A stretch of 64,000 bases of DNA from Nakaseomyces glabratus (Eukaryota > Ascomycota > Saccharomycetes > Saccharomycetales > Saccharomycetaceae). Of the stretch, positions 28,259-37,357 are shown piece after piece. The notes below the pieces were generated by a model, which was given only the letters and a program-made list of their open reading frames with translations, did no database searches and had not been told where the DNA came from. A program made the position numbers and the translations under genes. Within the stretch, counting starts at the first letter, position 1, and each line of letters begins with the position of its first letter. The stretch is taken from positions 620,001-684,000 of the forward strand of contig NC_088956.1 of the NCBI RefSeq assembly GCF_010111755.1. The letters run 5' to 3'.

Positions 28259-30991
28259 ATGGCGAAACACGAGGCTATCTACAGGTCGGCGGATATGACC
28301 TATATCCAGCTGTACATACCGCAGGAGATTGTGCGCGAAGTGGTGTGTCTGCTCGGTAAGCTCGGCAACGTCATGTTCCGGGACTTGAACAGTGACCTGT
28401 CGGCGTTCCAGAGAGGGTACGTCGCGCGTCTGCGGAGGCTGGAGGACGTGGGCAGGTCCGTGGACTACATGAAGCGTGTCAGCGAGAAACATAGGGAGGC
28501 CACGGCGCGCTACATGCCCCAGCTGTTCGAGGACGAGGAATTGGACGACCTCGAGTTTAACGCCACCAACGACAACCCGGGCTCGAACACCGGTGACGAT
28601 AACGAGAGCCTGCTGTCGCAGCAGAACTTGGACAACTTGGTAAGACCTTCCAGAAGAGTCAACCCGCACGCTTTGTTCCCCCAATTGCTTAGAAGCCTCG
28701 AAGTGCACTCCATGGATACCATCAACGACATCATCCATGAGATCACAGAGTTTGAGTCCCGCGTAAAACAACTGGACGACTCGTTGGAGTCCCTGCGCGA
28801 TAAGCTCAACGTGCTAATAGAGAAAAGACACATCGTCTTCGAGTGCTCGAGGTACATAAAATTCAACCCGGGGATTCTCGGACGCATCTCCAACAGTAAC
28901 GACGCAAACGTCTCCGGCTCACAATTGGACGTAACAGATTTCACCGCGCTACCAGAAGAAGCTAACGATAACCTAAGTGATTTCTCCTTTGATATCGATG
29001 AAGACACCGCCGAAGACAACCAAAACAATAACAATGACGACGACATTCTAATGCTCGAACAAGGGTTCCACAACAAATTCATGATCGCAGGTGCCATCAG
29101 AAGAGATAAGGTGATGATATTGAACAGGATACTATGGCGTCTCCTTCGCGGTAACTTATTTTTCCAGAACTTCCCAGTGGAAAAACCAATGATGGAAAAT
29201 GGCGAGTTGGTAGAGAAGGATTGTTTCCTTATTTTCACACATGGTGATACTCTTTCAGCAAAGATCAAACGTGTAGTAGACTCATTAGGAGGAAGTATGA
29301 TCTCATTGGACCAAATATCACAACAAACCATTCAAGAGTTAAATGACAGGATCAGTGACTTAGAACAAGTTTTGGAGAGCACAGAACGTACGCTACACAC
29401 AGAACTACTACTCATCAATGATCAACTCTCTGTATGGCATGCGGTGTTTAGAAGAGAAACTTACATATATGCAACACTTAATCTTTTTAGACAAGAGACC
29501 CAGGGTTTAGTTGCAGAGGGCTGGATACCTTATGAAGAACTACAAACTCTAAAAAACACATTGAAGGACTATAGCGAATCAATTGGCTCTGAATATACAA
29601 CTGTTATCAGTGTCATCATCACGAACAGATCCCCACCCACATATCATCGTGTAAATAAATTTACTCAGGCGTTCCAATCTATTGTGGATGCTTATGGTAT
29701 TGCCACATACAAAGAAATCAATCCTGGTTTGGCTACGGTAGTCACTTTCCCTTTTATGTTTGCAATCATGTTTGGTGATGCAGGTCATGGTTTCATTGTC
29801 TTACTAATTGCCTTATATTTAGTAATGAATGAAAGAAAATTCGATAACATGAAAAGGGAAGAGATGTTTGATATGGCCTATACCGGAAGATATGTTCTAC
29901 TTTTAATGGGTGCCTTCTCAATATACACAGGACTGATGTATAATGATATTTTTTCCAGATCTATGACCTTATTTTCTTCAGGCTGGGAATGGCCAACAAC
30001 TTTTAAAAAAGGTGAAACATTGGAAGCCAAACAAGTTGGAACATATGCTTTCGGTTTGGACTGGGCCTGGCATGGTACTGAGAACAACTTAATTTTTACT
30101 AACTCCTACAAAATGAAACTCTCAATTCTGATGGGTTTTATCCACATGTCATATTCTTATATGTTTTCCTACATCAACTACAGACACAGAAAGTCTAGGG
30201 TAGATATCATCGGTAATTTCATACCAGGCTTGATTTTTATGCAGTCTATATTTGGTTATCTATCTTGGGCAATTGTTTTCAAGTGGTCAAAGGATTGGAT
30301 CAAGGATGGAAAGCCTGCACCAGGCTTACTGAACATGCTAATTAACATGTTTTTAGCACCAGGCACTATCGACGAGCAACTCTACAGCGGCCAAGCTGTT
30401 TTACAAACCATCCTTCTATTGGCTGCCCTAGTTTGTGTACCATGGCTTCTGTTATACAAGCCATTGATGCTGAGAAAACAACATGCAAATGGTGAAACAA
30501 ATTACAGTAGCTTACAACATCCAACAGCGGATGACACTATGACATCTGAGTCAATAATAGATAATGAAGTGGTGATAACTGATTTTGATACCGACGAAAG
30601 CGAATCACATGGATTTAATTTTGGAGATGTTATGATTCATCAGGTGATTCATACTATTGAATTTTGCCTGAACTGTATCTCACATACTGCTTCATACTTA
30701 CGTTTGTGGGCCCTTTCCTTAGCACATGCACAGTTATCAACTGTTCTTTGGAATATGACAATTGCCAACTCATTCTCTTCGAAAGATCCAGGCAGCCCAC
30801 TAGCTGTATTTATGGTAGTATTTTTATTCGCGTTTTGGTTTATACTAACTGTAGCTGTTCTGGTTCTGATGGAAGGAACATCTGCAATGTTACACGCTCT
30901 GCGTTTACATTGGGTCGAAGCCATGTCCAAGTTCTTTGAGGGTAATGGTTATGCATACGAGCCATTCTCATTTGATCTTCTGACCGAATGA
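28259..30991 (+). CDS. STV1: V-ATPase V0 subunit a, Golgi/endosome isoform Stv1
   Basis: 910 residues. The N-terminal cytosolic half (about 1-440) starts with a typical subunit a motif (RSADMTYIQLYIP). The C-terminal half has about eight membrane segments. The conserved FGDAGHGF loop and the essential proton-channel arginine in ASYLRLWALSLAHAQLS are present. The subunit couples proton transport to the c-ring. The acidic Asn/Asp insert at about 240-265 and synteny (YMR054W beside STB2) favour STV1 over VPH1. GC content is high in the first 800 bp and falls toward the 3' end. Confidence 0.95.
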   Translation: MAKHEAIYRSADMTYIQLYIPQEIVREVVCLLGKLGNVMFRDLNSDLSAFQRGYVARLRRLEDVGRSVDYMKRVSEKHREATARYMPQLFEDEELDDLEFNATNDNPGSNTGDDNESLLSQQNLDNLVRPSRRVNPHALFPQLLRSLEVHSMDTINDIIHEITEFESRVKQLDDSLESLRDKLNVLIEKRHIVFECSRYIKFNPGILGRISNSNDANVSGSQLDVTDFTALPEEANDNLSDFSFDIDEDTAEDNQNNNNDDDILMLEQGFHNKFMIAGAIRRDKVMILNRILWRLLRGNLFFQNFPVEKPMMENGELVEKDCFLIFTHGDTLSAKIKRVVDSLGGSMISLDQISQQTIQELNDRISDLEQVLESTERTLHTELLLINDQLSVWHAVFRRETYIYATLNLFRQETQGLVAEGWIPYEELQTLKNTLKDYSESIGSEYTTVISVIITNRSPPTYHRVNKFTQAFQSIVDAYGIATYKEINPGLATVVTFPFMFAIMFGDAGHGFIVLLIALYLVMNERKFDNMKREEMFDMAYTGRYVLLLMGAFSIYTGLMYNDIFSRSMTLFSSGWEWPTTFKKGETLEAKQVGTYAFGLDWAWHGTENNLIFTNSYKMKLSILMGFIHMSYSYMFSYINYRHRKSRVDIIGNFIPGLIFMQSIFGYLSWAIVFKWSKDWIKDGKPAPGLLNMLINMFLAPGTIDEQLYSGQAVLQTILLLAALVCVPWLLLYKPLMLRKQHANGETNYSSLQHPTADDTMTSESIIDNEVVITDFDTDESESHGFNFGDVMIHQVIHTIEFCLNCISHTASYLRLWALSLAHAQLSTVLWNMTIANSFSSKDPGSPLAVFMVVFLFAFWFILTVAVLVLMEGTSAMLHALRLHWVEAMSKFFEGNGYAYEPFSFDLLTE

Positions 30992-31128
30992 TATTATACG
31001 ATTACTTTATATCAACACTGCATGGATACACATCAATTTAATTAGATTAATACATAATAATTAAAATGCGTGATTTACCGATTACGATCAGTTTATTTAA
31101 ATACGTTATATGTAAAGTCTATAATACA

Positions 31129-33798
31129 CTATAATTCATCATCGAATACATTACCAGCACTGCTGTCATCTTCCTCTTCCTCCTCATCTTCCTCATCGCC
31201 CTTGTTTCCTGCTTCATTAGAGCCAGTAGAATCTTCTTCCTTTATAGTAGACGAATCACCAGATGAAGTTGCCTCCTTTAGGTATTTTTTAGTCTTGGTT
31301 TCATCTTCATCATCTCCTTCATCATCTCCATTCTCTTCGTTTTCATTCTGCTTCTCTTGCTTCTTTATCGCCTTCATTTTCTTGTTATACATTTTCTTTA
31401 ATTCTTTCATTACTAATTGGTGTTGGTAGGTCCATTGTCTATTTTCTAGATCAAGAGTATTAATAAGTTCTTCAAATGCTAGCTTAGTTTTGATCAAGTT
31501 TTCTAATGATTCATCATCAATTGCCTTGGACTTAATCGATTCATTGACTTCATCAATCAACCCAGCCAGTGTTTTTATGTTCTCTTCACTAGACCTTCTG
31601 ATTGAGGAAAATGACATCTTACTTAATATGCTGTTGTACTTTTCAGTGACATTCAATCCAATTACATTGAATTTTTCAGCTTTGTTTTCCAAATCAGCCA
31701 GGTTCTTACTTTCAATTTCCTTGTATTTCTTGATAGACTTTGATGCTGTATCAACGAGCTTTTGGAAATCCTTACTACCCAATGCGGCATCCAAAGAATT
31801 ATAGAATCTAGACAGAGTATCACGCTGGCTTCTAGTCTCACGGACAAGTTTTTCAATATCCTTCTTGGACATATCTGCAGAGTTATCTTCTAGATATTCG
31901 AGTTTTTCTTTGACAAATGCTGTGAATGATTTTAGAGTTTCGAACTCTTCCTCACCCAGTTTTTCTTCAAATTCTTCAATAAATGATCTACAGTCATACA
32001 ACTCAGCTTCTAGAACATTTAAGGATTCCTGAACTCTCTTTCTTTCCCTATCCTTTCTATTCCAAGAAGTGATTGCGTTAGACAATTGCCTTATCTCTGC
32101 ATTGCTTAAAGGCATTACGTCAGTTGCTTTGGTGACATCATTGATTACATCAATAAACTCGAATTCCTCTTCTTTCGCATTACCGTCACTATCACATAGT
32201 ACAGTAATGTCCTTGATTTTGAAAACTCTATTACTGTCTAAGTCAAAAGTCACATTCAAGTATAGTTGGCCCTTCTTACAGGCAGAAGTCCAATTTTTCG
32301 ATGACACTGTGGTATCAACAATATTTGACAAAATACGGGTATCACTTTCAAACAAGTCAAACTTTAGTTCCTTACCGAATTTCTTTGGAGCTTTATACAA
32401 TATTGATGATTCGTTTGGAAATTTTGTACCCTTTTCGAAAACAGTTTTAGATGAAGATTCACCTGACATTTCAACAGAGTAGTCAAATAAGGAACGTTCA
32501 GTTATGTCAAGAGGCTTAGTTTTAAAGCTTCCAAAATACTTAAGGCCCTTTAGAGTTGCACCATTTATAACTGTTTCGTCGGCGTTAACGTTCTTTAAAA
32601 TTTTTTCTTCACCAACCAACTTGGCAATTTCTTCTTGAACCATTGGCACTCTGGAAGAACCACCGGACAAAATTACACCTGATATGTCTTCTAAACTAAT
32701 ATTGTCATCCCAAAGTTGGTTTCCGATTGCCCCTTTAATAGCTTTAACAACTGTATGCTTGTTGTCCTCAAAAATATCTTGAAACTCAGATCTTGCGATT
32801 GTTGTTCTGAAATCAATATCGTCAACTAGAGATTCGATAGAAATAATTGCTTCATTGTTTGCACTCAGGACCAGTTTAGCCTTTTCTGCAGCTTGAATGA
32901 TTTTAGCACGGGCTCTTGGATTTTCAACTAGGGACTTTCTGGTGATCTTTGTATTCTTTTCCAAAAATTTATCTTCAACAATATCTGCAATGGCTGCAAT
33001 GAATTTAGAACCACCAACAGTAGCCTCCGAGTCAAAAGCACCAATTTCAATTTTAATTGGTGAAGATAAGTCCTCTGGCTGAGTAAGAGAGAACAATGTG
33101 GCTTTTGCTGCAGAAGTGCCTACATCAAAAACGATGTAATACTGTGGAACATTAATCTCCAAATCAGGCCTCTTTAGTGCGTAATCAATAGCTACAGAAA
33201 GACCGTCACTTACTAGAACAGCTTCATCTTTCACAGAAGTTAAAGCCAAAGCATCTAATAATGCTTGTCTTTGAGCTTGGTTAAATTGTTCAGGGATAGC
33301 TATACCTACCTGTTCGACAAAATCAATTCCGGTAGTGTCCGTTTCTTTTATGTGCTGGTTGGCTCTGTCAATGATTTCTTGCAAATTCATCGCCACCAAT
33401 TGCTCAACTGGGTACTCAACCCCATCGATAGTGATAGCAATTGTATTTCTAGTTGTAGAGGTCAAATTTGCACCCGGGTTCTCCCTCAAGTAACTCTCGA
33501 TTGTATCTTTGTCATTCATGCTTTTGCCAAGTAAAGATCTCAAATGCATAGCAGTGTTTTGTGGAAATCTAGTCACTAAGGAGCCAATACTATTACCATA
33601 ATGCCTTTCTAGAACACCATTGACATTCCTAATACATATACCACTGGTGTCCTTTCTTTTAGCTTCTGGGGTTAAGACAATCTCCATCATTGCCTTTGGT
33701 GACACCACCATAGCCTTAATGGATTGTTGACCATAGTCAATCCCGAGGAATGCTGCCTGCACTGCAATTGCAAATAAAAACAGTATAGACAACTTCAT
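31129..33798 (-). CDS. LHS1: ER lumenal Hsp70-like chaperone Lhs1 (Grp170 family)
   Basis: 889 residues from the first ATG at 33798; a longer reading needs TTG at 33804. There is a signal peptide of about 17 residues (MKLSILFLFAIAVQAAF), followed directly by the Hsp70 ATPase start LGIDYGQQSIKAMVV. A glycine-rich phosphate-binding motif (VILSGGSSRVPMVQEEI) lies near residue 370. Then come a beta domain and a long helical Grp170-type extension. The protein ends in an acidic stretch and DDEL, an ER retrieval variant instead of S. cerevisiae HDEL. Lhs1 is the nucleotide exchange factor for Kar2 in translocation and folding. The S. cerevisiae orthologue lies on chromosome XI (YKL073W), so this gene comes from the sister track. 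Confidence 0.96.
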   Translation of the reverse strand: MKLSILFLFAIAVQAAFLGIDYGQQSIKAMVVSPKAMMEIVLTPEAKRKDTSGICIRNVNGVLERHYGNSIGSLVTRFPQNTAMHLRSLLGKSMNDKDTIESYLRENPGANLTSTTRNTIAITIDGVEYPVEQLVAMNLQEIIDRANQHIKETDTTGIDFVEQVGIAIPEQFNQAQRQALLDALALTSVKDEAVLVSDGLSVAIDYALKRPDLEINVPQYYIVFDVGTSAAKATLFSLTQPEDLSSPIKIEIGAFDSEATVGGSKFIAAIADIVEDKFLEKNTKITRKSLVENPRARAKIIQAAEKAKLVLSANNEAIISIESLVDDIDFRTTIARSEFQDIFEDNKHTVVKAIKGAIGNQLWDDNISLEDISGVILSGGSSRVPMVQEEIAKLVGEEKILKNVNADETVINGATLKGLKYFGSFKTKPLDITERSLFDYSVEMSGESSSKTVFEKGTKFPNESSILYKAPKKFGKELKFDLFESDTRILSNIVDTTVSSKNWTSACKKGQLYLNVTFDLDSNRVFKIKDITVLCDSDGNAKEEEFEFIDVINDVTKATDVMPLSNAEIRQLSNAITSWNRKDRERKRVQESLNVLEAELYDCRSFIEEFEEKLGEEEFETLKSFTAFVKEKLEYLEDNSADMSKKDIEKLVRETRSQRDTLSRFYNSLDAALGSKDFQKLVDTASKSIKKYKEIESKNLADLENKAEKFNVIGLNVTEKYNSILSKMSFSSIRRSSEENIKTLAGLIDEVNESIKSKAIDDESLENLIKTKLAFEELINTLDLENRQWTYQHQLVMKELKKMYNKKMKAIKKQEKQNENEENGDDEGDDEDETKTKKYLKEATSSGDSSTIKEEDSTGSNEAGNKGDEEDEEEEEDDSSAGNVFDDEL

Positions 33799-34461
33799 GG
33801 CCAAATTGCAGTTAAAAAAATAATGTATACTGTTCCTGCTTTATCAATTGATGTTTCTTAGATTAGCAATATAAATGCAAATGCGGTTCTGAAATCTATA
33901 ATAGCTCAGTTAAATAAGTTTTTAAAACGAACACGAATCTAATCTCCCTTTGAATGCAATCTCAAAAACTTTCACGTAAGGCGATCAAGCTTCAAAACGT
34001 TTGAAGATCTGCGATCGGAGAGGCTCAGAAAAAGCACTAGAACATTCCACAGAATTTCCACGTACTAAGGTATATATGGACCTTTGTAGCTCTAAATTAC
34101 CATTCAGAGAGTAGCATTGTGAGCATTAAACAGATGGATTAGCTATCGCAGAGACAAAGGACGCTGAGCAAAGCTTACACACCGAACCATATCCTTTCTC
34201 AAGGCTGAGCAAATCAATGTCATGAAAAAAGCCCACTTTGAGAAGTAGATTTTTAATATATACGATTGCGCCGCCGCTATTAGGCATATATATATATACC
34301 ACCAGTTTTTATCCCAATTAAACTGTAGAGGAAATGAAAAACTCGATCATTAGTAGGCTTTTATTCAATGATTGGCATGAAAATTTCTTCTCTATAAAAC
34401 AAAATTATTAAAAAGAACATTGCAAATGGTAATGACATCGAATACAGTTTACCTGACATAC
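33799..34461. other. LHS1 promoter / BUB2 3' flank
   Basis: 663 bp without a gene. It contains two TACGTG cores (listed separately), a TATA-like tract near 34071 and a TA-repeat around 34287-34302. Confidence 0.55.
33973..34064 (-). promoter_or_regulatory. Two UPRE-2-like TACGTG sites upstream of LHS1
   Basis: CACGTA on the plus strand at 33973-33978 and 34059-34064, that is TACGTG in the LHS1 direction, about 180 and 265 bp upstream of its ATG. LHS1 is an unfolded-protein-response target in S. cerevisiae, and TACGTG is the UPRE-2 core. The motif is short, so this is only suggestive. Confidence 0.35.
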
Positions 34462-35466
34462 TCACTCTGCTATCACGATATCAGGATCTGTCAGATGTCT
34501 TATCAGGAGATCGTATAGATCTGGAGGTATCTTGGCAACAAATCCAACACCCAGCCTAATGATCTCATCCGCGTCAAATTCAGGTAGTTGTCGTAGCATA
34601 TTCATTGGTGATTCTGACTCGAATATTTTGCTACGGATGGACACCAATTGAGCGACCACGAATAAAACATTCATGTGGAAACCGTATGCAAACATAAAAT
34701 CCCACAGACGACACACCTGGTCGAGGGGCTTGTTACAACTTGAGAGCGTAAGGATCGAGGGCATACCGTAGATTTCTGCCGGCAGAAGGTTGTCACCCAG
34801 GTACTTACTTAGCTTTGGGTCGACGATCCGAAGACAGGCATCCAATAATCTAGCACCGTTCTGTGCGCCTGCGAGACTTCTGGTCAAGTAGGCCGGGATG
34901 ATCCTCTTACACATCGTAGAGAACAACTGGTAAGCCATGGCTTCACTTGGACAAGAGTACAACAATGGCGCGAGAAGCACGTTCATACCTTGCACATAGG
35001 CACTAACATCCACAGTGTCTCCTTCGCCGGCTTGTCTTTTCTTGCGTTCTATTTCCCATGCAAAGCAACTTAGACATCGCAGTAGTGCATCTTCAGACAC
35101 CTGTGCCCTAAATTTGGGGTCTGTCTGTAATGTTCTTGAGGTATCGTTCTTGATCTTCTGTAGTATATGAGTTTCAGGCGGGCCCAACTGCAGCAATGCC
35201 AGATACTTCTGCGAACACCGTTCCATTGACGTACGAGACAGGATAGACCACACGTAGCATCTCAACCGCTTTATCGACTGCTGGGAGTGAGTGTCCGCCT
35301 CGCTACCTCCAGAATCTACTTCATCGCCACCCGATAAGTTCCCTCGCTTGCTCCGCTTACGCTTATCGTTCCCTGCCACAGGTATACCTTCACTCAGTAT
35401 CAAGTACCGCAGCTGAGACAGAGATGTGTGTACCAACAACGGTGGATGCGATATGAACTTCTCCAT
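34462..35466 (-). CDS. BUB2: Mitotic exit network GAP subunit Bub2 (TBC domain)
   Basis: 334 residues from the ATG at 35466, where homology to S. cerevisiae Bub2 (306 residues) begins (EKFISHPPLLVHTSLSQLRY). An upstream GTG frame was discarded. The TBC domain is clear: IKNDTSRT holds the arginine finger, YVQGMNVLLAP the glutamine finger, and IYGMPSILTLSSCNKPLDQ is almost invariant. With Bfa1 it forms the GAP for Tem1 at spindle poles and delays mitotic exit until the spindle is positioned. Extra length comes from a basic Lys/Arg/Ser/Gly-rich insert at about residues 30-62 that S. cerevisiae lacks. Confidence 0.95.
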   Translation of the reverse strand: MEKFISHPPLLVHTSLSQLRYLILSEGIPVAGNDKRKRSKRGNLSGGDEVDSGGSEADTHSQQSIKRLRCYVWSILSRTSMERCSQKYLALLQLGPPETHILQKIKNDTSRTLQTDPKFRAQVSEDALLRCLSCFAWEIERKKRQAGEGDTVDVSAYVQGMNVLLAPLLYSCPSEAMAYQLFSTMCKRIIPAYLTRSLAGAQNGARLLDACLRIVDPKLSKYLGDNLLPAEIYGMPSILTLSSCNKPLDQVCRLWDFMFAYGFHMNVLFVVAQLVSIRSKIFESESPMNMLRQLPEFDADEIIRLGVGFVAKIPPDLYDLLIRHLTDPDIVIAE

Positions 35467-35635
35467 ATTTTTTTGTATCTCCGTTCTACCTCTTTTTAGT
35501 TTTGGCACCTTTTGGTTGGTACCCCAGACCTAAATATCCAAGATTCAAGATTAGCCGCCGATTTTTTTGCATGCTAGAGCTTGAAAGTCTAGCGGCACGA
35601 GCGGAACCTTGAAATTGGTAAACAACGTTAAAAAC

Positions 35636-35662
35636 TTACCCGGCTACACTAAACTTACCCGG
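35636..35662 (+). promoter_or_regulatory. Two tandem Reb1 sites upstream of BUB2
   Basis: TTACCCGG occurs at 35636-35643 and again at 35655-35662, 19 bp apart in the same orientation, about 170-195 bp upstream of the BUB2 ATG. Both are exact matches to the Reb1 consensus. Confidence 0.65.
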
Positions 35663-36574
35663 AATTTCAAGTCTCTGAACGTGGGGATGCCCCTCAAAGG
35701 GCATGGGGGGAAGAGACTGCATATGCACACAGCACTCGTACCAAAGCATGGTGGTCGAGTACGGGAGGTTGCGCATTCGGGAAGTTTTCATGGGGAATGT
35801 GGGTGTGTTTTGCAACCATGCCAGAGGCCTGTTCTATCTTCTAGGTGCATTCCATTGTGTTTTTCAGTTGTGTTGCTAGTAAGGGAACTCAAAGCGGGAA
35901 GGTAATTCTAGGGGACAAGGGAAGGGAAACCGGGGTGCAATTCTTATATTTCCTTCCGGCAAATATAATGATTTATCTCGTTGCATTTTTTCTGTGAATC
36001 ACCCGTAGTGGAAATGAATAGACTATTTGACTAGTGTATGGGATGAGGTGGGGTGGGTGAAAGAATCTGGATGCGTATTAGCGCTAATGTATGATTGGGT
36101 TGTGATAGTAGAAAGAGAAAAGGATCCAATAAGAATCTAATTACGTTACGTTCTTGCATCTCAACAGCCACCTATCTAATACCGCGCATGTACTCAATTG
36201 ACATATCAAATTGAACAAAAATATAAGGCACGCCGTTAATCAAGCTCTACGCTGGGATATGAATGCTTAGACAAGCCGTGCAGGCGATCACTTGTCCTCA
36301 CAGTAAAAAACCATTCAAAACCGAAAAAAATTAGAAGCAGGTTTCGGAGTAGAAAGAGAAAAAGAGAAAAGAAAAAGAAAGCACTGTGCTGCTTTTTCTA
36401 AGAGTTAAATTTACATCCCGTCTCAAGGGAAAGCCGACAAAGAACTACTGACTCTGTACCTTATCCGTTAGTACCCTCGAGTTGATTTGATTAATCATCC
36501 CTCTCCTACTAGTATCCCGCACAGCTACACTACACTACACTACAAGACAAAGACAAAGATTACGTATGCCCGTT

Positions 36575-36629
36575 TGCACCCATTCGCAACGCTTTGCAAG
36601 CTTTGCAATCGCTTATCGAAAATGCACCC
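36575..36629 (+). promoter_or_regulatory. Two Aft1-type iron-response sites upstream of FET3
   Basis: TGCACCC at 36575-36581 and 36623-36629 match the Aft1 core (PyPuCACCC). They are about 730-780 bp upstream of the FET3 ATG, and a reverse copy (GGGTGCA) is at 35933-35939. FET3 is the classic Aft1 target in S. cerevisiae, so iron-starvation induction is likely. Confidence 0.55.
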
Positions 36630-37137
36630 AGGTGCCAAACCCATAACACGCAATAAGATGAGTTCAGGCATCGATAAGGGCGTTGTAGCGTTGCAGCCAT
36701 CGTTGTTGTAACTTTGACTGGCATTGGGATAAGCACTACTTCTATATCCGAACCTTGTCCTGACCCCCTCCCGATAGGAAAAGACTAAGAGAACAAGCCT
36801 GACAGCGAGAATAATGGTGCTATGCAAAAAAAGAAAGGGAAGTGGGAAAAGCCAATTGGATTTTAGCTTGGTGTGTAAAAAAAAGTTGAATGTGAAAGTT
36901 AATAGGTCTTTTTACTATCTTTGGGAATCAAAAACACATAACATGACAGATTTAGTCAGGAAATGACGGATGGATACGATAAAAAAAATAACTTGGACAG
37001 CACAGTGTAACCCATGAGAAAGAAGAGCTTATAATTTCGAATTATTGCTGTCAAAAGGCAATACGATTAACATTTAGAATGTAGGTTTACAAGTAAGAAA
37101 GAAAAAAAAAAAAACTTTTTTAGAGAGTTTCTTATCC

Positions 37138-37146
37138 TATATATAT
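37138..37146 (+). promoter_or_regulatory. TATA element of FET3
   Basis: TATATATAT about 215 bp upstream of the FET3 ATG, preceded by an A-tract around 37104-37115. This is typical of a strongly regulated yeast promoter. Confidence 0.5.
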
Positions 37147-37357
37147 TAGCTCTATTTGCTCTTTACTTCTCAATTGAGCAAATATCTTTTCCTTATGAGC
37201 ACAAATCCTGATCCACAAGTACACACTATCAAAAGGAAAACTTCTTTTCTGTACCTAAATCCACTTCAACTAGACCAAAGTAGATAACAGAAAAAAAAAA
37301 AAGGCCTTAAAACTTTTGAAGTTTGAGATAGGATAGACGAAGAAAAAATAAATAGAG

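Larger units (their letters stand above)
35467..37357. other. BUB2-FET3 divergent intergenic region (1.9 kb)
   Basis: A long promoter region. In S. cerevisiae AAC1 lies between these genes; no trace of it is visible here. Two Reb1 sites sit near BUB2, and Aft1-like sites and a TATA element near FET3 (listed separately). Purine-rich AG tracts occur around 36340-36380. The ORFs at 35609-35905 (TTG start) and 36487-36711 overlap these elements and are not credible genes. Confidence 0.6.

Noticed and set aside
36487..36711. 74-codon ORF upstream of FET3
   Set aside because: It overlaps both Aft1-type sites of the FET3 promoter and resembles no protein.
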